The notes below the pieces were generated by a model, which worked only from the letters and a program-made list of their open reading frames with translations, was not told the origin of the DNA and made no database searches. The position numbers were made by a program, and so were the translations under genes. From an uncultured bacterium (lineage in GTDB: Bacteria; Cyanobacteriota; Vampirovibrionia; Gastranaerophilales; Gastranaerophilaceae), in contig CALAWF010000214.1 in NCBI GenBank assembly GCA_937894665.1, forward strand, positions 1 through 29,458: a stretch of DNA of 29,458 nt, in the 5' to 3' direction. Position 1 is the first letter of the stretch; every line of letters starts with the position of its first letter. Below are positions 21,516 to 29,458 of the stretch, one piece after another.

Positions 21516-22907
21516 ATGATTACGGATATGACGAGTGGAAACCCCTTAAAACATATAATTTTATTCTCTATTCCTCTTTTGATAGGGAATATTTTTCAAC
21601 AGTTATATAATATTGCCGATCTGGTAATTGTTGGTCGAACTTTAGGGGTAGAGTCTTTTGCGGCAGTTGGTGCAGTTGCTCCGTTATTTTTCTTGATAAC
21701 TTTTGTTATTGTCGGTTTGACTAACGGGTTTGCTGTTGTAACCGGTCAAAGATACGGTGCAAAAGATATTTCCGGAGTTCGAAATTCTGTAATTGTTTCT
21801 ATTATCTTGAGTACTATCGTAACTTTATTATTTACGGTAGTTTGTGTATTTTTAATGAATCCTATTTTACATTGGATGAATGTTCCTCAAAATATTTATC
21901 ACAATGCGTTTTTGTATATCGAAATTATTACAATTGGTTTGATTGCAACAACTATGTACAATATGCTTGCAAGTATTATTAGGGCTTTAGGAGATAGCAA
22001 AACTCCGTTGTACTTTTTGATAATTGCATCAATTATTAATATAATTCTTGCTTTAGTTTTTATACAATGTTTTCATATGGGAATTCCTGGTTCTGCAATT
22101 GCTGTTATTTTGTCGCAGGGAATTTCTTTTTTACTTTGTTTATTGTTTATCAAATATAAGTTTCCGATTTTGCATTTATCAAAAGATGATTTTGATACCG
22201 TAAAAGATAAAAAAGAATTTTTGTCTTCAGCTTATGAACATTTGAGGGTTGGAGTTCCAATGGCAATTCAGTTTTCCATAATTGGAGTCGGAATTTTAAT
22301 TATTCAGAGTGTATGTAACAGTTTTGGTTCAAATGTAATTGCTGCTCTGACTGCTGCATTACGAATAGAACAAATTGCTACTCTTCCGATGATGTCTTTT
22401 GGAGTTGCATTAGCTGCTTATGTTGCTCAAAATTATGGTGCGAAAAAGTTCAAAAGAATTAGACTTGGAGTTATTAATACTTCAACTATCAATATTGTTT
22501 TGAGTATTTTGATGGCATTTGTAATGCGGTTATGGGGTACTGATATTATTGGTGCATTCATTGGAACAACAACAAAGAATATTATAAATATTGCTCATCA
22601 ATATTTGTTGATTAGTACAATTTATTATTTCTTCTTAGGACAAATATTTATTTATAGAAACGCTTTGCAAGGTATGGGTGAAACAGTTTTCCCATTGCTT
22701 GCTTGTATCGCAGAGCTTGTTATGAGAGCATTTGCGGCAATTTATCTTGCTATGAAGTTTGGATATGTTGGAATATTTTATTCAGGTCCAATCGCTTGGA
22801 TTAGTGCTTCAACCGTTTTATTCTTCGGTTATTTGTGGAGTATAAAACATATTATTTACAAGTTTCGTTATAAGTTAAATATTCCTGTTGATGATGAAAA
22901 TGTTTAG
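21516..22907 (+). CDS. MATE family efflux transporter
   Basis: A 463-aa inner-membrane protein with about 12 membrane helices in the two six-helix halves of MATE exporters. The N-terminus MTSGNPLKHIILFSIPLLIGNIFQQLYNIADLVIVGR is typical of the NorM/DinF type, here quoted only as family-like in its SIPLLIGNIFQQLYN core. IIRALGDSKTPLY in the first half is mirrored by NALQGMGETVFPL in the second. It exports cationic compounds or drugs using a Na+ or H+ gradient; the substrate is not predictable. It begins a run of plus-strand genes to dtd. Confidence 0.95.
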   Translation: MITDMTSGNPLKHIILFSIPLLIGNIFQQLYNIADLVIVGRTLGVESFAAVGAVAPLFFLITFVIVGLTNGFAVVTGQRYGAKDISGVRNSVIVSIILSTIVTLLFTVVCVFLMNPILHWMNVPQNIYHNAFLYIEIITIGLIATTMYNMLASIIRALGDSKTPLYFLIIASIINIILALVFIQCFHMGIPGSAIAVILSQGISFLLCLLFIKYKFPILHLSKDDFDTVKDKKEFLSSAYEHLRVGVPMAIQFSIIGVGILIIQSVCNSFGSNVIAALTAALRIEQIATLPMMSFGVALAAYVAQNYGAKKFKRIRLGVINTSTINIVLSILMAFVMRLWGTDIIGAFIGTTTKNIINIAHQYLLISTIYYFFLGQIFIYRNALQGMGETVFPLLACIAELVMRAFAAIYLAMKFGYVGIFYSGPIAWISASTVLFFGYLWSIKHIIYKFRYKLNIPVDDENV

Positions 22908-22940
22908 TTGGTGATAAAATTAACCTTGGAGATATAGATA

Positions 22941-23288
22941 ATGTATGACGAAATTTTTGATAGATTAAGTAAATCTGATTTTCGCAAGAAGTTTAAACTA
23001 AATCCTAAAGATAGGTTGTATTTAGAACAAAAAGGATTTGAAATAATAAGACGTCATGCCGAAGACTTTATATCTAAAAGAGTTGCTCCGGCGGATATTC
23101 CAAATGACGGGAAACAAACTCCAATGCGTGGACATCCAGTTTTTACGGCTCAACATGCAACTGCGACTTGTTGTCGAGGATGTATAAGTAAATGGCACAA
23201 ATTCCCGAAGGGTGTTCAGTTAACAAAAGAACAACAGGAATATTTAGTTGATTTAATTATGGAATGGATAAATAGACAGGTGAAATAA
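22941..23288 (+). CDS. DUF4186 family protein
   Basis: A 115-aa protein matching the DUF4186 family by its signature HPVFTAQHATATCCRGC and the following KWHKFPKG, with the conserved C-terminal helix EYLVDLIMEWI. The two adjacent Cys and the His residues suggest metal binding, but the function of the family is unknown. It is separated from ybaK by two bases, so the two are likely co-translated. Confidence 0.88.
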   Translation: MYDEIFDRLSKSDFRKKFKLNPKDRLYLEQKGFEIIRRHAEDFISKRVAPADIPNDGKQTPMRGHPVFTAQHATATCCRGCISKWHKFPKGVQLTKEQQEYLVDLIMEWINRQVK

Positions 23289-23290
23289 TT

Positions 23291-23764
23291 ATGGATTATA
23301 AAACAAATGTGATGAGAATTTTAGATAGGGCAAAAATTGATTACAAGCACTATTGCTATGCTGATACTGATGCGATTAGCGGTGTGGAAGTTGCAAATGT
23401 CTTAAATCAAAATCCTGCTCAAGTGTTCAAAAGTCTTGTAACGGTTGGAAAATCAAAAGAACATTATGTTTTTATGCTTCCTGTAGCAGAAGAATTAGAT
23501 TTGAAAAAATCTGCTCATTCCGTTGGTGAAAAATCTGTTGAAATGATTAAACAAAAAGAACTTTTGCCGTTGACCGGTTATATTCATGGCGGATGTTCTC
23601 CCATCGGATTGAAAAAGCCATTTCCTGTTGTTATTGATTCTTCCGCTAAAGATTTTGATACAATAATTTTCAGTGCCGGTAAAATTGGCTATCAAGTGGA
23701 AGTAAATCCAAATGAATTAGGTAAAGTTGTGAAAAGTGTTCAATTTGCAGAAATTACTGCGTGA
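23291..23764 (+). CDS. ybaK: YbaK/EbsC aminoacyl-tRNA deacylase
   Basis: A 157-aa free-standing editing domain of the YbaK family, which hydrolyses Cys-tRNA(Pro). The key lysine is K47 in AQVFKSLVT. The family strand YVFMLPVAEELDLKK and the loop GGCSPIGLKKPFP are present, followed by FSAGKIGYQVEVNPNEL. The length is normal. It sits two bases after DUF4186. Confidence 0.94.
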   Translation: MDYKTNVMRILDRAKIDYKHYCYADTDAISGVEVANVLNQNPAQVFKSLVTVGKSKEHYVFMLPVAEELDLKKSAHSVGEKSVEMIKQKELLPLTGYIHGGCSPIGLKKPFPVVIDSSAKDFDTIIFSAGKIGYQVEVNPNELGKVVKSVQFAEITA

Positions 23765-23788
23765 TTTTTCACGAAAGATGTTAAGAGT

Positions 23789-23818
23789 TTGCCAAAAGTT
23801 TCAGGCATGATGTATTCT
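23789..23818 (+). promoter_or_regulatory. Promoter of thyX-dtd
   Basis: -35 TTGCCA and -10 TATTCT are 18 bases apart, about 30 bases before the thyX start. Confidence 0.45.
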
Positions 23819-23848
23819 TTATAAAAAGAAAGAGGATTGGAGAGTTTT

Positions 23849-24565
23849 ATGGAAGGGAATAATAAACCGGTTGTTCATTTGATTTCAAAGCCGGATAATA
23901 TGTTGAAGACTATTTATACTGCGTGTAGAACTTGTTATAGTGCTGACACCCCTATAAATATTTATGAAAATGCTGTAGATGTAGAAAAAATGTTGAAGTT
24001 GATAAAACGAGTTATCGGTTCAGGGCATTATTCAACTATTGAGCATATTCAAGTAAGTTTTGCAATCTCAAATGTTTCCAGAGCTTGTACTCATCAACTT
24101 GTTCGTCATAGACATATGTCTTTTTCTCAAAAATCTCAACGTTATGTTAAAGAAAAAGGTCAATTTGATTATATTATTCCTCCAACAATTGAAAAAAATC
24201 CTGAATTGAAAGAAAAATTTATCGCTTTTATGGGTAAAATTTCTGCTCAATATCAAGAGTTTGTGGATGCCGGAATCCCCGCAGAAGATGCGAGATTTGT
24301 TATGCCAAATGCAGCTGCTAGTTCGCTTGTTGCAAGTTTGAACTTACGAGAACTTATTCACCTTGCAAATTTAAGATTATGTACAAGAGCTCAATATGAA
24401 ATCCGTTGTATGGTTAAATCTATGTGCAATGTCTTGATTGCAGAAGAACCTTGGTTGAAAGAGTATTTAGTTCCAAAATGCGAAAGACTGGGATTCTGTG
24501 ATGAAGATAAGTCTTGCGGAAGAAAAATTACAAAAGCAGAATTGTTTGAAAAGGCTGGTAAATAG
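23849..24565 (+). CDS. thyX: Flavin-dependent thymidylate synthase
   Basis: A 238-aa ThyX that makes dTMP from dUMP using FAD and methylene-tetrahydrofolate. The diagnostic motif RHRHMSFSQKSQRY is at 86-99, and the later NLRELIHLANLRL and AQYEIR segments match the family. ATG 23849 was chosen because GGAGAG lies at correct spacing; an in-frame TTG 12 bases earlier is too close to its own possible site. dtd follows after three bases. Use of ThyX rather than ThyA is common in anaerobes and small genomes. Confidence 0.95.
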   Translation: MEGNNKPVVHLISKPDNMLKTIYTACRTCYSADTPINIYENAVDVEKMLKLIKRVIGSGHYSTIEHIQVSFAISNVSRACTHQLVRHRHMSFSQKSQRYVKEKGQFDYIIPPTIEKNPELKEKFIAFMGKISAQYQEFVDAGIPAEDARFVMPNAAASSLVASLNLRELIHLANLRLCTRAQYEIRCMVKSMCNVLIAEEPWLKEYLVPKCERLGFCDEDKSCGRKITKAELFEKAGK

Positions 24566-24568
24566 CCA

Positions 24569-25006
24569 ATGAAAGCGTTAATTCAAAGAGTAAAACGAGC
24601 ATCCGTTTCAATAGACAATGAGTTGTATTCAAAAATAGGTGCGGGATTGCTTGTATTTCTCGGGGTTGAAAAAACTGATACCGAAGAAAATGCAGATAAA
24701 CTTGTTGATAAAATTTCAAAATTGAGAATTTTTGAAGACGAAAACGAAAAAATGAATTTATCTGTAATGGATGTTTCCGCTGAAATACTTGTAGTTTCTC
24801 AGTTTACGCTTTGCGGAGATTGTAAAAAAGGTACCCGTCCAAGTTTTGATGCAGCGGCAAAGCCTGACGAAGCTGTAAAACTTTATGAGTATTTTGTGGA
24901 TAAAGTTAAAAGTCTTAATATTCCATGTCAGACGGGGAAATTCCGTGCTATGATGGATGTTGAGCTTATTAATGATGGTCCTGTTACTTTGTGGGTTGAG
25001 AAGTAG
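24569..25006 (+). CDS. dtd: D-aminoacyl-tRNA deacylase
   Basis: A 145-aa DTD that removes D-amino acids and glycine from mischarged tRNAs. SQFTL is at 77-81, KGTRPSF at 87-93, and the Gly-cisPro motif NDGPVT at 135-140. Length is normal. Only three bases separate it from thyX. Confidence 0.96.
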   Translation: MKALIQRVKRASVSIDNELYSKIGAGLLVFLGVEKTDTEENADKLVDKISKLRIFEDENEKMNLSVMDVSAEILVVSQFTLCGDCKKGTRPSFDAAAKPDEAVKLYEYFVDKVKSLNIPCQTGKFRAMMDVELINDGPVTLWVEK

Positions 25007-25019
25007 TTGGGCTTAGGGC

Positions 25020-25048
25020 TTGCGTATATCGAAAATCCATGTTAGAAT
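25020..25048 (+). promoter_or_regulatory. Promoter of the GYN-repeat/rimM/trmD operon
   Basis: -35 TTGCGT and -10 TAGAAT have a 17-base spacer. The leader would be about 110 bases and AT-rich, with no clear hairpin seen. Confidence 0.5.
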
Positions 25049-25163
25049 AAGTGTATAAGTTAGAATTTTTATTTAAAATCGATTTTGTATTGTGAGGATG
25101 TTACCTTAAATTTATTTTTATTATGAGTTATTTTTTTATTATCAATTAAGAGGCTTTTAAATT

Positions 25164-26306
25164 ATGTATGTAAACAAGTGCATTAAGTGCGGTCGTGAGT
25201 TTGAAACAAAAAACCCTAAAAGAGTAATCTGTCCTGATTGTTTGTATCCGGACAAAAAGATGATGGTTAATTCTTCTGATTCTTCTACAGAAAGTTCTGT
25301 AGCTTCTCAGCCAACAGAACAGCCCCCAAGTTATTCTACAGAAGAAAGACCACAATTCTATAGCAGTTATTCCTCTGGGGGAGATGATAATCAAAGACCG
25401 TACAACAGACCTCAAAGGTCTTATAATAACCGTCCTCAACAAGGGGGTTACAACAATAATTACAACCGTCAAGGCGGTTATAACCGTGATAATAGACCAG
25501 GTGGCTATAACAATAATTACAACCGTCAGGGTGGTTACAACCGTGATAACAATCGCCAAGGCGGATATAACCGAGATAATAGACAGGGTGGTTACAACAA
25601 TAATTACAACCGTCAAGGCGGTTATAATAACAATAGAGCCGGTGGTTATCAACAACGCAGACCTCAAGGTCCTAACAGATTCAACAATAATAACCGTCGC
25701 CCAATGAACAACCGCAACAAAGCTCCAAAACAGTTGCTTGTAAGTAAAGAACAATTAGAACAAATTGAATTGTTGTATAAGTTGATGTTACCACTTCCAA
25801 ATCCTGATGCTCACGAAGTTATCGGTGAAAAAATCGGTTTGGAACCAAGAAAGGTATTTTTCGGTATCAATTTAGTTAGACAAAAAATGATGCTTCCTAA
25901 ATTGCCGTTCCCTAAGCGTAAATTGGCAATTACACCAGACCAATTGAATGCTATTAAAATGCTTTATGAACCATTATTACCATTACCTCCAATCGGCTGC
26001 CACAAAATTATTGCAGCTCAGTTGAAAATGGATGAATGGAGAGTTCACGTTGGTATCGGTTTAGTTAGAGCTCAAATGGGGCTTGAAAGATGGAATCAAG
26101 ATAGACCGGATGCTCCGGAAGAATTTAAAAACCAAAAAGCAGAAGCTGAAAAGGCTGAAAAACCAAAAACAACAAGAAAGAAAAAAACAGAAACTCCTGC
26201 TGAAGAGCCGGTAGAAACTCCAACAGAAACTGCTGAAGTTGAAGAAGCTCCAAAGAAAAGACGTGGAAGACCTAAAAAGGTTGAAGCAGAAGCTCCGGAA
26301 GAATAA
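25164..26306 (+). CDS. Zinc-ribbon, GYN-repeat, duplicated-domain protein with AT-hook
   Basis: A 380-aa protein with an unusual architecture. A zinc ribbon (C6, C9, C23, C26) is followed by an Asn/Gly/Tyr/Arg-rich disordered region with repeats GGYNNNYNRQ and GGYNRDN (about 94-161). Then come two homologous about 57-residue segments (194-250 and 256-312) sharing QLxxIxxLYxxxLPLP and GIxLVRxxMxL, and a Lys/Glu/Pro tail with an AT-hook KKRRGRPKK (364-372). The disordered part resembles RGG-type RNA-binding condensate proteins and the duplicated unit looks like a paired helical DNA/RNA-binding domain. An RNA- or DNA-binding role is inferred. It precedes rimM by two bases, where other bacteria have rpsP and a KH protein. 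Confidence 0.8.
   Translation: MYVNKCIKCGREFETKNPKRVICPDCLYPDKKMMVNSSDSSTESSVASQPTEQPPSYSTEERPQFYSSYSSGGDDNQRPYNRPQRSYNNRPQQGGYNNNYNRQGGYNRDNRPGGYNNNYNRQGGYNRDNNRQGGYNRDNRQGGYNNNYNRQGGYNNNRAGGYQQRRPQGPNRFNNNNRRPMNNRNKAPKQLLVSKEQLEQIELLYKLMLPLPNPDAHEVIGEKIGLEPRKVFFGINLVRQKMMLPKLPFPKRKLAITPDQLNAIKMLYEPLLPLPPIGCHKIIAAQLKMDEWRVHVGIGLVRAQMGLERWNQDRPDAPEEFKNQKAEAEKAEKPKTTRKKKTETPAEEPVETPTETAEVEEAPKKRRGRPKKVEAEAPEE
25443..25646 (+). repeat. Coding tandem repeat (GGYN motif)
   Basis: About nine imperfect copies of a GGNGGNTANAAC-type unit encode the GGYN repeats of the surrounding protein. Third positions vary between copies, so the amino acid pattern is retained. Slippage could change the copy number between strains. 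Confidence 0.8.
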
Positions 26307-26308
26307 TT

Positions 26309-26824
26309 ATGACAAAGTATATTTCAGTCGGTAAGATTGTTAACTTTCATGGAATTAAAGGAGAAGCTAGAGTTGGTTATTCTAAAAACCAACAAGTTTT
26401 CTTTTTATCTTTAGAGTCTGTTTTTGTAAAAAAAGATAATGAATATCAAGAATTGAAAATAGATTCTGTTCGTCAGAATAAAAATTTTTTGATTGTTAAA
26501 TTTGAAGGCATTGACTCTATAAATGATATTATTCCTTTGAAGGGTTGTTTACTCTTTGTTGAAGAGGATGTTGTTCGTGAAAATCTTGATGAAGATGAGT
26601 TTTTAATTGATGAACTTGTTGGCTTGAATGTTTTTGATGCTGAAACTGATAAGAAATTAGGGTTTGTTATCGGGGTATCAAATAATGGTGCAAATGATTT
26701 AATTTCTGTTAAAACAAATTCAAAAAAGATTTCGCTTATTCCGTTTGTAAAAGCTATAGTTCCGGTTGTAGATATTAAGAACAAGAAAATTTTGGTAAAT
26801 AATATTGAAGGATTGTTAGAATGA
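26309..26824 (+). CDS. rimM: 16S rRNA processing factor RimM
   Basis: A 171-aa RimM that helps mature the 30S head by binding S19. The N-terminal domain starts VGKIVNFHGIKGEARV, and the C-terminal PRC-barrel has ELVGLNVFD, LIPFVKAIVPVVD and a closing EGLLE. The length is normal. It overlaps trmD by 4 bases. Confidence 0.95.
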   Translation: MTKYISVGKIVNFHGIKGEARVGYSKNQQVFFLSLESVFVKKDNEYQELKIDSVRQNKNFLIVKFEGIDSINDIIPLKGCLLFVEEDVVRENLDEDEFLIDELVGLNVFDAETDKKLGFVIGVSNNGANDLISVKTNSKKISLIPFVKAIVPVVDIKNKKILVNNIEGLLE

Positions 26825-27513
26825 TTTTTGATGTTTTAACTTTGTTTCCTGAAATTATTCAATCATATTGCGATGTTAGTATTATGAAAAGAGCAAAAGA
26901 GGGGGGTGTTTTTTCTGTAAATGCTATAAATCCTCGTGATTTTACTCTTGATAAGCATAAAAAAGTTGATGATACTCCTTATGGTGGTGGTGCCGGAATG
27001 GTTTTAGCTCCTCAACCATATGTTGATGCGTATGATAGTATCGAAAAATTAGAAAATTCAATTACTGTAATGTTATCCCCACAAGGAGAGCCTTTGAGTG
27101 AGAATTTGGTTTTAGACCTTGCGAAGTATGACCAAATTGTTATGTTATGCGGACATTATGAAGGTTTTGACGAACGAATAAGAGAAATTATCAACCCGAA
27201 AGAGATTTCTATTGGTGATTTTGTATTGACGGGTGGAGAGTTGCCAGCCTTGTGCTTAATTGATGCTGTAAGCCGTAAACTTAATGGAACATTAGGCAAA
27301 ATTGAATCAGCAGAAGAGGATAGTTTTTCAGATGGCTTGCTAGAGTATCCGCAATATACAAAACCTAGAGATTTTAGAGGGTACAAGGTGCCGGAAGTTT
27401 TGTTGAATGGTAACCATAAAGAAATAAATGAATTTAGATTGCAACAACAAATAGAGCGAACAAAAACTCGTCGCCCTGATTTGTATAAAAAGTATTTAGA
27501 GAATCAAAAATAA
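26821..27513 (+). CDS. trmD: tRNA (guanine-N1-)-methyltransferase TrmD
   Basis: A 230-aa SPOUT methyltransferase that makes m1G37. Motifs are MIFDVLTLFPEII at the N-terminus, VDDTPYGGGAGMV, the knot segments LCGHYEGFDERI and SIGDFVLTGGELPALCLIDA, and QYTKPRDFRGYKVPEVLLNG near the end. The length is normal. Its start overlaps the rimM stop. It ends one base from the convergent gene at 27515. Confidence 0.97.
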   Translation: MIFDVLTLFPEIIQSYCDVSIMKRAKEGGVFSVNAINPRDFTLDKHKKVDDTPYGGGAGMVLAPQPYVDAYDSIEKLENSITVMLSPQGEPLSENLVLDLAKYDQIVMLCGHYEGFDERIREIINPKEISIGDFVLTGGELPALCLIDAVSRKLNGTLGKIESAEEDSFSDGLLEYPQYTKPRDFRGYKVPEVLLNGNHKEINEFRLQQQIERTKTRRPDLYKKYLENQK

Positions 27514-27514
27514 A

Positions 27515-27988
27515 TTATTTGAATGTACCACCAGGAGTACCCCAGCCAAAGAAGTTTTTAAGGACTTCATAGCCGGCATATATTCCAAGACCTCCGGCAC
27601 AAATTTTGCTAGGTAATCCTTTGGTAAATACTGCTCCTAAACCTAAACCGAATGGAACAATGTGCGAAACTAACATTGAAGTAAAGCCTTTTACGTAGCC
27701 GATACCTTCATTGATAAATCTTTTCCAGCCACAGTCAAGTTCCATTTCATAAGAGGCATCTTTGATTCCTTCTTGAATTTTACTCATGTTAGTTGAATAC
27801 ATGGAGTTATTTAAGTAAAAACCGGTACTGGCAGCATCTTTTTCACTAGAGTATAAGTCTGCCTGAATTTTACCAAGGTAATGTGCATCGTACGCTACAG
27901 CTCCGAGAGCTGCTATTCCGACACCTCTTGTTACCCATTGAGCAGGGTTTTTAGGTAAAATGTTTTTTACTATATTTCCTACTTTCAT
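27515..27988 (-). CDS. Small membrane-associated hypothetical protein
   Basis: A 157-aa protein with an N-terminal basic segment, hydrophobic stretches at about residues 20-40 and 104-122, and a Gly-rich C-terminal hydrophobic stretch (about 130-150). The middle part (45-95) is polar with a predicted helix. No family is recognised. It begins 14 bases after the HEAT-like gene, so the two likely form one transcript; no strong ribosome-binding site is seen. Confidence 0.65.
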   Translation of the reverse strand: MKVGNIVKNILPKNPAQWVTRGVGIAALGAVAYDAHYLGKIQADLYSSEKDAASTGFYLNNSMYSTNMSKIQEGIKDASYEMELDCGWKRFINEGIGYVKGFTSMLVSHIVPFGLGLGAVFTKGLPSKICAGGLGIYAGYEVLKNFFGWGTPGGTFK

Positions 27989-28002
27989 AACTTACTTACG
28001 CC

Positions 28003-28989
28003 TTATTTTTTGATACTACTTTTTGTTTCTTCTGATTTGGTTTCAGTTTTTTCTTTCTTTTCTGATTTTTCTGTTACCGGAACTTCTTTTTCTACTTGTT
28101 TTCCTGACATTTGAAGTAAGATTTTGCTTGCATCTGCTGCATCCATTCCGTAGTGAGCTTTATCATTTTGCATATTTGTTAATACTCCAACGGTAAAGTC
28201 ATCACCTGTTACAATTCTTCCTTGAAGAGCTGCCATTGCTAGAACTCTGATTTCTTCTGATGGGTCTTGTAACATTTTGTTGATTAATGCAGTTAAGGCT
28301 TTGTCGTCTTTTCTTGATTCGTCTTCTTCAAGTCTTGAGTAAACTTCTTTCGCGGCTGATAATCTAACATCTTTTTCTTGGCTATTCAAATAGTTTTCCA
28401 AGTTTCTGATGTACTCATCTGTTAATTGGACAATTTTTTTCTTTTCTGTTTTTTTACCGTCTTTGCTTTCAGTGTCTTTTGTTGATGACGTTTCAGAATT
28501 TTTGTCTGTTCCTGTTTGTCCATTTAAGTTATTTGGAGAAGAACCATTTGCTCCATTAACATTTCCATTAGGGGTTGTGTTTGCACCTGTTGCACCACTC
28601 ATTCCATTACCGCCCATTGGGTTTGTGTAATAGTTTGATGGATAGCAAGGTGCATTTACATTATATGTTGGAGGAGTAGCTCCAGGAGGAGTTACTGAGG
28701 GGTTAAATATTTGGATGTTCACTCCGGACATAGAAGCAGGAACTTGTACATTCTGTGGTTGTTGCGGAGCTGGAGTTTGTGTTTGAACCGCTTGAGCTTG
28801 TTGAACTTGTGATTGAGTCTGTGGAACGTAATAATTTTGCGGATATGAATATTGAACAGGTGCTTGTGCCGGTTGTTGAGTTTGAGTTTCTTGCGGAACG
28901 GTCGGTGCTGCACTATTGTTATAGTTGCAGTTATATTTTACCTGTTGTGGAATATTCTGTTGCTGTACGTTTTGACTCGTAACTTGCAT
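28003..28989 (-). CDS. Q/P-rich disordered protein with C-terminal HEAT-like domain
   Basis: A 328-aa protein. Residues 1-110 are rich in Gln, Pro, Thr and Tyr (PVQYSYPQNYYVPQTQ) and 111-185 in Gly, Asn and Ser, so the N-terminal half is likely disordered. Residues about 190-298 form a helical domain: LNSQEKDVRLSAAKEVYSRL and DPSEEIRVLAMAALQGR are HEAT-type helices. A Lys/Glu-rich tail follows. No signal peptide is seen. It may be a scaffold or surface-associated adaptor. The same mix of disordered leader and HEAT-like repeats is seen, in other proportions, in the 14043 protein. Confidence 0.75.
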   Translation of the reverse strand: MQVTSQNVQQQNIPQQVKYNCNYNNSAAPTVPQETQTQQPAQAPVQYSYPQNYYVPQTQSQVQQAQAVQTQTPAPQQPQNVQVPASMSGVNIQIFNPSVTPPGATPPTYNVNAPCYPSNYYTNPMGGNGMSGATGANTTPNGNVNGANGSSPNNLNGQTGTDKNSETSSTKDTESKDGKKTEKKKIVQLTDEYIRNLENYLNSQEKDVRLSAAKEVYSRLEEDESRKDDKALTALINKMLQDPSEEIRVLAMAALQGRIVTGDDFTVGVLTNMQNDKAHYGMDAADASKILLQMSGKQVEKEVPVTEKSEKKEKTETKSEETKSSIKK

Positions 28990-29081
28990 GATACAATTTC
29001 CCTATTTTCTACACCTAATATAATAAAGTATTTTTGTGCGAGAAAGTTGCGTTTTTGTAAAGTAATGTAAATAAGAAAATT

Positions 29082-29120
29082 AAAAAACACATTCCTCAAA
29101 GAAGAAGGAATGTGCTTTTT
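29082..29120 (-). terminator. Terminator of the gene entering from the right edge
   Basis: CACATTCC pairs with GGAATGTG with flanking A/T pairs. On the minus strand six Ts follow, about 20 bases after the stop at 29139. Confidence 0.8.
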
Positions 29121-29138
29121 GTTTTTAACATTTATAAT

Positions 29139-29458
29139 TTAGCAAAAGCCTAATTTTTCTAATTTTGATTTGTAAAAACCAACATTGATATTAAGTTTTT
29201 CGCCAATATTTAATAATAGTTTGATAAATTTAATATCTTTATCTCGAGGTTCTTTTTCATTGTTTTCTAAAATATCACCGATTCTATGATAGATTTTGTT
29301 ATAATAGACATTTTGAGCTTCTGAAATATCGATTTGAAGGTCAAGTTTTTCTATTATTTCAAATAGTTCCATAATAGTATCCGCCTGTTGAATTTCAAAA
29401 CTCTTGGTTAATCTGTTTAGGTTAGTGATAATTCTTTTTGCAAAGTTTTTATTTGATG
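29139..29458 (-). CDS. C-terminal part of a larger protein, possibly DUF3536/GH57-type
   Basis: The frame is open from the right edge to the stop at 29139 (106 codons visible). An internal ATG at 29372 lacks a convincing ribosome-binding site, so I read the gene as continuing beyond the window. The visible part is helical, with IEKLDLQIDISEAQNVYY and FIKLLLNIGEKLNIN. This recalls the C-terminal helices of DUF3536-containing GH57-like proteins, but the match is from memory and weak. Confidence 0.55.
   Translation of the reverse strand, partial: SNKNFAKRIITNLNRLTKSFEIQQADTIMELFEIIEKLDLQIDISEAQNVYYNKIYHRIGDILENNEKEPRDKDIKFIKLLLNIGEKLNINVGFYKSKLEKLGFC

Noticed and set aside
23837..23848. TTG start for ThyX
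   Set aside because: Its ribosome-binding site would be too close, while ATG 23849 is well placed after GGAGAG.
25443..25646. CRISPR-like regular repeats
   Set aside because: Units are short, have no unique spacers and keep one reading frame, so this is a coding repeat.
25384..25707. Plus-strand Ile/Thr/Val-rich frame inside the GYN-repeat gene
   Set aside because: It is an alternative frame of the repeat and its periodicity comes from the repeated DNA.
25146..25754. Long minus-strand frame with repeated hydrophobic segments
   Set aside because: It is the antisense shadow of the GGYN coding repeat and has no independent ribosome-binding site. The plus-strand frame has a zinc ribbon and operon context.

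Overview
The window is a low-GC, densely coded bacterial chromosome segment from a diderm. A peptidoglycan-binding SLH protein, an MlaA (outer-membrane lipid asymmetry) homologue and a type IV pilin-like protein all point to an outer membrane. Gene content and protein style (SLH protein with signal peptide, short N-terminal ISF/ISFGG strings, many unknown effector-like proteins, bacterial-type housekeeping genes) suggest a non-photosynthetic relative of Cyanobacteria, such as Melainabacteria/Gastranaerophilales. This assignment is inferred from style, not from a database search.

Layout. 1-4300: a partial unknown gene at the left edge, a small unknown gene, a double zinc-ribbon protein, then a tightly packed minus-strand operon yebC - GAF/GGDEF diguanylate cyclase - tsaE - tsaB. 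4440-4860: a minus-strand tRNA operon with tRNA-Thr(TGT), a 3'-truncated tRNA-Thr(GGT) and tRNA-Tyr(GTA). It has a consensus promoter and a terminator. 4920-5640: a DUF486-type membrane protein and rpmE (L31). 5750-9300: a serine biosynthesis operon (class V aminotransferase, serA, serB) interrupted by small dispersed hairpin repeats. 9364-12810: divergent envelope genes, an MlaA-alpha/beta-hydrolase fusion and an SLH protein. 12810-13330: a gene-free stretch full of palindromic repeats. 13332-13898: a QueD/PTPS-like protein with an added zinc ribbon.

14043-19787 is the most unusual part. It is a run of five or six poorly known genes whose visible motifs suggest effector enzymes: a divergent protein-kinase-like core with 32-residue helical repeats, a C-terminal ADP-ribosyltransferase R-S-QxE signature, an HExxH zincin-like protein and a calpain-like cysteine protease. 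A pseudopilin and an XRE regulator follow. Two divergent genes in this region appear to be transcribed as leaderless mRNAs from identical extended -10 promoters.

21500-27513 returns to housekeeping: a MATE exporter, DUF4186, ybaK, thyX and dtd. Next comes an unusual zinc-ribbon/GYN-repeat/AT-hook protein placed directly upstream of rimM-trmD. The right end (27515-29458) holds a small membrane protein, a Q/P-rich protein with a HEAT-like domain, and the C-terminal end of a larger gene running off the window.

Two themes recur: tRNA biology (t6A synthesis, tRNA genes, Cys-tRNA and D-aa-tRNA editing, m1G37 methylation) and lineage-specific proteins that may act at the surface or in host contact.
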